Shown here in pieces: positions 57,001-64,000 of a stretch of 64,000 nt of DNA (within the stretch, counting starts at the first letter, position 1; each line of letters begins with the position of its first letter). The stretch is taken from the NCBI RefSeq assembly GCF_008831285.2, contig NC_045143.1:19371655-19435654 (forward strand). Reading direction: 5' to 3'. A model generated the notes under the pieces. The model was given only the letters and a program-made list of their open reading frames with translations, did no database searches and was not told the origin of the DNA. Source of the DNA: Nymphaea colorata (Eukaryota; Streptophyta; Magnoliopsida; Nymphaeales; Nymphaeaceae). A program made the position numbers and the translations under genes.

Positions 57001-58800
57001 GATCCAAATCCCACTTTTGAATCCAATCTAGATCCAAGTAATACCTTTTGATCTCATCGAAGTCAAGATATTCACTTTTCTTTTCATATCCAAAATTTAG
57101 ATATAAAATATAATATCCAGATCCAAATTCCATTTCAGATCATTGGAGGGAACAAAACCCAATACACTACAGATTTCCCGAAATACCTTTGAAAGCCACT
57201 TAAAATTTTCCTAAAGACAGCCATGATTTCCTTAAATGCCCTCATTTTCCCAAATTACCTTTGTTTTCTGCTTCAAATTGCTAATATTATATTTGTTCCC
57301 CAAATGCCTTTGATTTTCGTTTTATTTTACCAAAAATACCACTATTTTTTGGGAAAATAAAAAAGCATAATAACTTTATTAAAAAACATGTATACGCAGT
57401 ATGCTTAGTTGAGATTTAAAGATTGTTATCTCTTAACCACAATATTGATCCTGGTTTATGAACAAGTAATCATTTTTAAAATCCTAAAATGAGCTTATCT
57501 GGAGTAGGCATGCATTGAACTTTAAACTAAGCATGTTTAGACCATTAAAACATACAAATTCACCTCTAATTAAAATTTAAACAGGATGAGTTTAGTACTA
57601 TACCTTAAGTACTAAATTGGGTATACAAAGTAATTGAAGCTTGATTAAATCCTGGTTAGACGCAACATTTTCTAACTTGCATGCATGATTTCAAATGAAC
57701 TTCTAAAAGCACAAGCACTTCAAAACAAGTTTATGGAAACCTCAAAAAATTGTATGATTAAGGGGACAATTTTAGAAAAATCAAGACCTTAGAAGCCAAT
57801 TCATATATTAAATTATTAAACATATTCTAAATGTTACCACAAATTTGGGAACTAAATCATCAAAATATTCAAATCATGGAAACCCTACGAACTAAAAACC
57901 TTCAATCCTTAAACTACAAGCTTAAAATGTTAAGCAACATGAAACTCAAATTAGAACCCAACGACACCCTATACCTTGTTTTCAAAATTAAGGTCATCAT
58001 TAAGATGTTAAAATGTCAGATAATTGAAATCTAGAACTTAACTTTCTTGAGAAATTGTATAATTATGCCCAATCTTTTTGTCACAAACTCGTCTTAATCA
58101 TTATGTCTTTGAAAGCATGCATCATGTAGCATAGGGTAAGCTATGGTGACAAGGATAATCTATGAGAGCCTAAAGTTCAGAGGGCCAAATTAGGTCCTTA
58201 GTAAAACACTACTTTAAAAAACTATAACACATTTGTGTTATTTTTGCTTTAGGATCAAGAGACATTCAGATACTTAATAGAGGACTAAAATCTAGTCAGT
58301 AACTTGATCGTCCTTGTTAAAGGTCCCAGGAACGATCAGACTTCATACCAATAAGTCGGGTCCTATCTCCTTGGAGATCCCATATAAGTCAAATGGATGT
58401 GAGTCAAAAAGCTAGATGATCGACAGATAGAGCTACCAAAATTGCATGGAAACATAAGTGTATGACTATCCCACATGCATCTTCTGCATTGTTTGAATTG
58501 CTCCATTATACTTCAAACTATATTGTAGCTGAAATTCCATAGTAAACTAACTTAGACTGCCCTCATTCGACATATTTGACACCTTCAATATGGGCTTTTG
58601 GAATGCCCCCATATAGTCTTATAAGGCTCTAGTATGCTTCAATTTTGTATTGTTAGTTCTTAGGCATAAAGAAGTTTCTTAGTTTGACCATGAAGTCATT
58701 GAAGTTATATATTTTGCTACTTTCCCTTTCTATATTAGAATGTTTCTATGCCATTATCATGGTCAGTCAATGCAATTGTAGTAGTGCAGTCCATTAGCCA
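54023..58800. other. AT-rich intergenic region
   Basis: No gene is supported. It includes a TA repeat at 55378-55400 and a degenerate repeat field at 56740-57140 (listed separately). The segment 55880-56170 opens with CCCCCATTTGGTT and is rich in AACCA/CCAAAC words towards its right end, suggesting an old DNA element, but the ends are not clean. Confidence 0.45.
56740..57140. repeat. Degenerate GGATCC/AGATCCAAA repeat field
   Basis: Words such as GGATCCAAACTATCA, AGATCCAAATC and CACTTTTGGATCC recur about a dozen times on irregular spacing (roughly 20 to 45 bases). The palindromic GGATCC core means both strands read alike. It looks like decayed tandem or sub-terminal repeats; the origin is unknown. 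Confidence 0.65.
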
Positions 58801-58827
58801 CTACAATTTGAATCTCGACATATTCCC

Positions 58828-59323
58828 TTACTTGAAATCGAAAGTTTTTAATCGCTTTAGTGGCATTATTCCCACTATATATGGCAGGTCTTGGCACACA
58901 AACCCTTGATGCATATTCACCCTTCGCTCTAATGGATGCAACCCATGAAATGTGTTATTGTTCAATTGAACTTCCCCCACTCTATCTTGCAGTGTGGTCA
59001 CTCTTACCATGAATGAAGTGACCTCTATCATCAACTCTATGGCTTGTTCATGTGAGCATTTTTAGCCTTATGAATAAATCTTGTGCACATCCTAATGTTG
59101 CTTTATGCATAGTTGCATCTCCGAAAGGAATGTGCATAGCCATCTCTGCCATGTTGGATGCATCATGAAGGAAATCAATCTCTTCTATTTCCTCACCTAG
59201 CTCAATGCCTCTATACCAACAACAGAGTCCATTCTCTAGTTTCAACAATCTAGGCATTATGACCAAATGTAACTCTAATATTTGTTGCCACAGGCTAATT
59301 GTCTTGCAATATGTATGACACAA
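58828..59323 (-). other. Two adjacent minus-strand open frames of unknown origin
   Basis: Frames of 91 and 68 codons (59048-59323, then 58828-59034 in the reading direction) are close together, are not low-complexity, and have a mixed amino-acid composition (for example GEEIEEIDFLHDASNMAEM). I recognise no domain. They could be a relic of a transposon protein or chance. A T run follows at about 59347-59362. Confidence 0.25.
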
Positions 59324-59694
59324 TAATCCTCACTCAACACCCAAGTTTTTTTTTTTTTTTTTTGTGCAATTCAGTAAATTTGTGGTATGTGAAAGCATAT
59401 ATGCAAGTAAATAAGTGCAAGAGAGGGAGAGGAGAAATATAGCAAATCTATTGCGGTTATAACAAGTGTCAATAGAAATGAAGCTTCAATATTATTAGTT
59501 TTATTTACATTTTATGTCTGAAAAATGTCATGTTCCATATTAGGGCGTAACTAGAATAGTTCTTCCAACTAACAACTAATCAATGTAAGAAGCAAAAAAC
59601 AAATGACTCTACACTTTTGTGTTTTCATAAAGAGTTTAAAGATTTATGCAGTCATGTAGGTCTAAACAGGTCTCAACTCTATATGAAGTGAACT

Positions 59695-59745
59695 TCTATG
59701 TCACCAAAATGCGGGGTGCGGGTGCGGGTGCCGGTGCCGGTGCAC
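59695..59745. repeat. Isolated minisatellite-like transposon terminus
   Basis: The sequence CTATGTCACCAAAATGCGG followed by GGTGCG/GGTGCC units matches the left ends at 62280 and 41488 (CTATGTCACATAGG then GGTACGGGTGCC). No matching inverted end was found nearby, so it is a fragment or an element whose other end has been lost. Confidence 0.5.
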
Positions 59746-60337
59746 CACATCTTAACTCAATGAACAAGTGGATGCAAAGAAACTACAACAACGCTTGTCT
59801 AAAACCCATGTAGCCAAGCCTTGCACATCAACATTCTAGTATGATACAATACATAATTTCTTGTTGAACACATGCCTCACCATGTGGTGAACAACTAGGT
59901 CTTCCATCGCACTAGTCTAGCTATGAGTGGGCACCAAATTTTAATATTTCATAACGATCTAGTTAAACATGACAATGTTATCATGTTTTCCTTTTTTTAG
60001 GGTGAGCATGAGTAATATTCATCCAGTTAATAGCCCAAGTCTCCACCCTTCCCCCCTCTTCCCATGGGTGCAAACTATGCAAAAATGATTCTATTTAATG
60101 CTTCCAGGGCAGAAATGAGGCGACATCTCATGGACATCCCTTTTCAATTCAATCAGCTTTTTAAACGCTGTGATAACATTGGCAAAGCAAAAAATGGGAA
60201 GAAAAGATTAAGGGGACCTTACTAAAATTTGTACAAATTTTATGAAAAGCCTGTTTATATTTAATTATTATACATTTTAAAAGATATTATAAATTTCAAA
60301 ATTTTCAAAATATTATAAAGGGAGAGAGGGAGACGGC

Positions 60338-60780
60338 TATATAAAGAGCTGAGGTGCTCTCTCCCTCTCTCGCTCGGCCTCTCGGAACTCAAACCCATAA
60401 ATTTGTTTGCGCTTCGGCCCCACGCTTTTAGCCTTATAAAAATACTTTCGAGTCCGTCTTTCTTTCCTCTCGTGATTATTCTCCTTCGTGGCCCCGACTC
60501 CACTTCCTCCTCCCTCTTCCCCCGCTCGAATTTGCTCCTGTTCAACTCTTCCCGAATCCCTCTCCGTCTGCCCCACGGTAGGCCTGTATCTCGAGTTTCA
60601 GCTTCTCCCAGCTCTCAAGTCCCCAATTGCTAGGCGGCGTCCTGTTGCCATGGAGTTCTTTTGATCGAACGGTATGCGATTCCTACGCGTGCTTGATCGG
60701 CGAACAGCTTGTTCTTAAGGCGTTCGGTGTGGTTTCTGGGGTTTTTGTGCAGCCGAGGGGCTAGAAGAAGGGGGGAAACG
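60338..60780 (+). promoter_or_regulatory. EML3-like gene core promoter, 5' UTR, leader intron and uORF
   Basis: A clear TATA box TATATAAA lies at 60338-60345, followed by a CT-rich initiator region (60350-60380). The leader contains a five-codon-type upstream ORF in strong context, GCC-ATGG at 60650, ending TGA at 60662-60664. A short leader intron is predicted from CGAACG|GTATGC at 60671/60672 to TTTTGTGCAG|CCG at 60752/60753. The gene start ATG follows at 60781. Confidence 0.65.
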
Positions 60781-60808
60781 ATGGATTACGGCCCTTCTGA
60801 TAGCAGCG
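60781..60808 (+). CDS. EML3: EML3-like (EMSY-like, ENT/Tudor) gene, first coding exon only
   Basis: The ATG at 60781 opens MDYGPSDSSG, then a strong donor AGCG|GTGAGT at 60808/60809. EML proteins of plants begin MDYxPSDSSGTDDDLPPSH, with this exon break. They carry an ENT domain, an Agenet/Tudor domain and a coiled coil, and read histone H3 methylation in immunity and seed development. The next exon (expected to encode the acidic TDDDLPP) was not found before 64000, so intron 1 exceeds 3.1 kb and leaves the window. Nine residues alone are weak evidence; the call is helped by the neighbouring SELO gene, its neighbour in Arabidopsis (At5g13020 and At5g13030). Confidence 0.6.
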
Positions 60809-62891
60809 GTGAGTTCCCGTCCGCGATTTGCGTTCCTCTTGTGTCTCGTTTTCCCTATTACTTGGCGTTTCTGGGGCTTCGCCATTGAAGGGAGCTCAGA
60901 GTGACGAACTATCTTGTGGGTAATCTTAATTAATGCTTTTCTGTTATTTTGGGGGCTCTTTGCGAGTTTCGGTGGCGGAGTATTAGAAATTTCTTTTTAT
61001 CGTTGTGGCGTGATGTGTGAGTGCGGAGAAGCTAGAGGTTTGGGAGGGATTGTGGTTTGTGGGGCGAAGGCCGAAGGCTGTTACCGGAGCCTGATTTTTG
61101 GTTAGTCGCGTCGCTTGCCGTGAAATATGCTGGTAATGAGTCTCGGTTTGAGCTGGATTAGGGTTTCCGTGTGTTGGATTTATTAATCTTGGTCTTTGTG
61201 TGTATTTCTTGGTTAAAAGGTTGTGCTTTAGAAGGCTTTAGCGACAGCGTGTGCGTGTAAGTTGGAGGTTAGCGCAGCAACATCGCTGCGAGTTCTTTTT
61301 TTTTTTTTGTTGCTTTCTTTCCCTGTTTTTCCCTTTAAACTTTTCCCGTTCTGCTTTCTGCTTGTTAGATGGATTAACGTGGTGACTGTTGTTCGATAAA
61401 ATTGTCTGTGGTATCATGTCAAGAACAATTCACACGATAAAACTACTACTACCAAAGTAACTATAATTTTATGGGGAAAAGCTATCTCGTAAAAAACAGC
61501 TTGAAAAGAAGACCAAGTAAGGTGGAAACTTTGCAGCAATTAATTATTTGATCTGGTTGTGACACGGTTTCTTCTAGTTAGGGACAACAAATGCTATGCC
61601 TGCGTGTGTAGGGCACACAATTTCCTGGTGTCAAGTGCTGATATAAAGTTGGTTGTCTATCAAATGAGAGTCAGCATTGGAAATTCTAGAGAAGCATATC
61701 CATGAGTCGACTTGTTTTTTGAACAATGTCTCCTGATCCTTTGACCTACACTTCTATTACATGATCTGGTGGAACTTTACAAGTTTAGAGCTCGTTGGAT
61801 ACAATGTGGATGCGATACAAATCAATTTCCCACTTTGAGAGATGTGATTGATCTATCTACAATGTCATAATATTTTGTAATGAATGAGCACGCTCATTGC
61901 TGAAGTTTAAGAAGCAGTCGTGATGACTAGAAAAGATACTTTATGCTTGACTTCTAATCCAACTCTTTATTTTGTTTCAATCTTATTGGGTGACCAAAGC
62001 TTCTTGTAGATAATGTCTAAATGGCAACCCTTTGGGGAACTGAAAGGTATATGTCCATTTGTCTATCATGTGCAGCATATGTTAAAGGAAAAATTTTCAG
62101 AAAGAAACCTAAATTGACGACAATAAAAACATCCAAGTTTTTGATATTGCTGATGCCCTGAGTTTTTCCATAGTTATTAAAAAAGGTTCTATTTCTATCA
62201 AATTAGTTGTTATCCATAAAATTTACTGTTTTTTGCTCTTCAAAACTTGAAGGTGACAAATATGCCTAACTTTGCCAACCTATGTCACATAGGTACGGGT
62301 GCCGGTGCTGGTACGGGTACGGACCATTTTTGAAAAACTTGGGTACGGCCGTACACACACATGCACATATACATATATATGTCAAAACATTTCAAACAAA
62401 ATAACATATTTGCACATATATATATCAAAAATTACAAACAGAATAACATATTCATAAATCATAATCCTATATTCACATATACTTTATTTTCACAATTCAT
62501 GAAATCCTTCTATATAGTTTTTTGAACAGAAAGCCCAAGGATCCAAACAAGAAGCCTTTCAGTTTATTTATCTGACATAAATTCAGCTTGCAAATACATA
62601 AAAGAAAATCAAAATATTCAATTCTTTTATGTTACCAACTTAGTGGAAAATGCTGAGATGTACTGTAAGATCATGTTTATCGCCCAGAATATATGCACTA
62701 GCCCATCCAATTTTTTTATGTTACCCACTAAGTGGGAAATTCTATGACGTATGGTAATTCATTGAGACCAGAAATGCATATTAAACCATGAAATTTGAAT
62801 ATAATTACCCAACACACCAAAAAAACTGATTGAACCTTTCAAAAGCAGGAAAAATCTGCATCAAAACAAATCACAGGAGGAAAAACAAAAC

Positions 62892-63265
62892 TAGCTACCT
62901 TCACTCTGTCGCTTCAATCCAACAGCCGATGCATCCAACCCGGTAGGCGGCAACGAGTTATGACTATCCAACGCACTCCAGGTCGACTGCGAATACAGCG
63001 ACGGAGTGAGTGGCCTCATTGAATAGCTGCTAATCCCGGGAATCTCGCTACTAGAATACTTCAACCCATCGGAATACAACGACCCCTTCTCCAAAACCGA
63101 GTACCTCGAATCGGAAGAAAGGAGATGGTCGGACGAGAGGTAGCGGGATGCCGTCAGAAGGGAGTCCAGGTATGAATCCCCGATCGAGTTGTTTCCCGTT
63201 AGCCGGGAAGAGTAGGGAGAGGAGAGCTCAGATCCTCCGTACCCGCCATAGAGATGACTCGACAT
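62892..63265 (-). pseudogene. Captured first exon of a HUA1-like CCCH zinc-finger gene
   Basis: An open frame starts at ATG 63265 on the minus strand: MSSHLYGGYGGSELSSPYSS, Ser/Tyr/Leu-rich repeats (SYLDSLLTASRYLSSDHLLS), ending GLDASAVGLKRQSEG before AG|GTAGCT, a plausible donor at 62891/62892. This matches the N-terminal exon of plant CCCH zinc-finger proteins of the HUA1 (C3H37) group, where LKRSSEALY follows and zinc fingers come in later exons. No second exon or CCCH motif is found between the donor and 60810 on the minus strand, so this is a fragment. The 5' leader to 63540 is also captured. The frame has no stops across 124 codons, so capture was fairly recent or the piece is under selection. 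Confidence 0.68.
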
Positions 63266-63663
63266 TCCGCGAAACTCTAAGAAACTTGAACAAAATCAAG
63301 AACGGAAAGAAAGTCCAACGGCGGATCGAGAATGCAGAGAACCCTATATTCGATGGACCAAAAGCAAGATCGCCAGGAGGGATGAAGAACGGGAGGGAAG
63401 AAAGAGACTCCCATGACCGAAGTAGTCTGCCGTTTCGTTGCTGCTGTCACCTTTGTTTCACTACTGCCGTCGCCGGAGAGGACCCTGCGTTCGCCGCCCC
63501 TGCCTTCGCTGCCGTCGCTGGAGAGGAGAAAACCTTAAAACGAAAAAGGGTTTCGAACTTAAGGTTTTTTAACGTTAAAATAGTTTTAAAAGATAAATCA
63601 AATAATCGTTAAAATAAAAAAACGGACATATTCGGACTCGGTCAACTTTGACCGTGTCAAAAA

Positions 63664-63885
63664 ATGGACGGACACGGCCTCCGGTGCATACCGGGTGCCG
63701 TACCCGTACCGGTGCAAATTGGCATACCGGGTGCCGTACCCGTACCGGTGTCGTACTGGTACTGGACAGGTACTCCTCCAAACGGGTGCCGTACCCGTAC
63801 CGGTGCAAATTGGCATACCGGGTGCCGTACCCGTACCGGTGTCGTACTGGTACTGGACAGGTACTCCTCCTTTGGAGGAGTACCC
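63664..63885. repeat. Minisatellite in the right end of the hAT-like element
   Basis: A unit containing GGGTGCCGTACCCGTACCGG followed by TGCAAATTGGCATACC or TGTCGTACTGGTACTGGACA repeats four times, arranged as two larger tandem copies of about 105 bp. Units are near-identical, suggesting recent amplification. It produces spurious long VPVP/YRVPYP-rich frames on both strands. Confidence 0.9.
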
Positions 63886-64000
63886 GTGTTACAGAGTTGC
63901 CAACATATAGGTTTCCCTTGGATGAATTTCTGGCATTAACAAAGAAAATAAAACATTCACTTTACTAATTGAATGGGTCTTGAAATTTGTTTTTATTGAT

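Larger units (their letters stand above)
62280..63896. mobile_element. hAT-like element carrying a host gene exon, in EML3 intron 1
   Basis: It is flanked by an exact 8-bp duplication TTGCCAAC (62272-62279 and 63897-63904). The left end is CTATGTCACATAGGTACGGG; the reverse complement of the right end is CTCTGTAACACGGGTACTCC. Behind the left end is a short run of GGTACGG/GGTGCC units, and on the right end a much longer one with two 110-bp-scale copies (63665-63880). No transposase frame was found. Between the ends lies a captured exon (62892-63265) with its GC-rich leader. Confidence 0.75.
60809..64000 (+). other. EML3-like intron 1 (incomplete)
   Basis: The intron opens at the donor 60809. 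It is GT-rich for about 500 bp, then AT-rich. It contains the hAT-like element at 62280-63896. No acceptor or exon 2 was recognised before the window ends. Confidence 0.6.

Noticed and set aside
63575-63968. Overlapping open frames on both strands with VPVPV and RYGYGT repeats
   Set aside because: They come from the CCGTACCCGTACC minisatellite at the end of the hAT-like element; the repeat period keeps all frames open.

Overview
This is nuclear DNA of a flowering plant. The genes have plant-type GT-AG introns, the proteins match plant members of their families, and most of the window is transposon-derived: Ty1/copia and Ty3/gypsy LTR retrotransposons, a LINE, hAT and Harbinger-like DNA elements, and long TA/TG microsatellites. 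One pair of neighbouring genes (SELO and an EML3-like gene) is, from memory, also adjacent in Arabidopsis thaliana (At5g13030/At5g13020). I could not place the species further from the sequence alone.

Layout. (1) 1-5620: a decayed Ty1/copia element on the minus strand with both LTRs recognisable; the left LTR is cut by the window edge. (2) 5621-8180: gene-poor DNA with two long TA microsatellites. (3) 8180-20570: a plus-strand gene for a NAK/AAK1-type (AP2-associated-like) Ser/Thr protein kinase. It has a 5' UTR intron and seven coding exons that join in frame to 710 codons. Its last intron is 7.6 kb and holds two antisense copia relics and a small MITE. (4) 20828-29570: a decayed plant LINE flanked by a 13-bp direct repeat, interrupted by a 2969-bp TG...CA insertion with a 5-bp target duplication (probable solo LTR). 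(5) 30214-34560: a decayed Ty3/gypsy element on the plus strand. (6) 35120-36200: a hAT-like non-autonomous element. (7) 36980-45056: the SELO gene on the minus strand, eight exons, intact (627 codons), ending in Cys-Ser-Ser. Intron 2 carries a hAT-like element that itself contains a MITE. (8) 45100-60300: a TE-rich intergenic stretch with a hAT transposase relic, nested MITEs and degenerate repeats. (9) 60338-64000: promoter, 5' UTR and first coding exon of an EML3-like gene on the plus strand. Its first intron runs off the window and contains a hAT-like element (62280-63896, 8-bp duplication) that has captured a first exon resembling a HUA1-type CCCH zinc-finger gene.

How the genes relate: the three host genes are ordinary single-copy-type eukaryotic genes and not an operon. 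The kinase probably acts in clathrin/endocytic trafficking, SELO is an organellar protein AMPylator, and EML3 is a histone-reading chromatin factor. The most unusual content is the DNA-transposon family with minisatellite-like ends, present at three sites, one copy of which carries a host gene exon into the intron of another gene. The rest is ordinary plant intergenic decay. No CRISPR array, bacterial operon, rRNA or convincing tRNA was seen.
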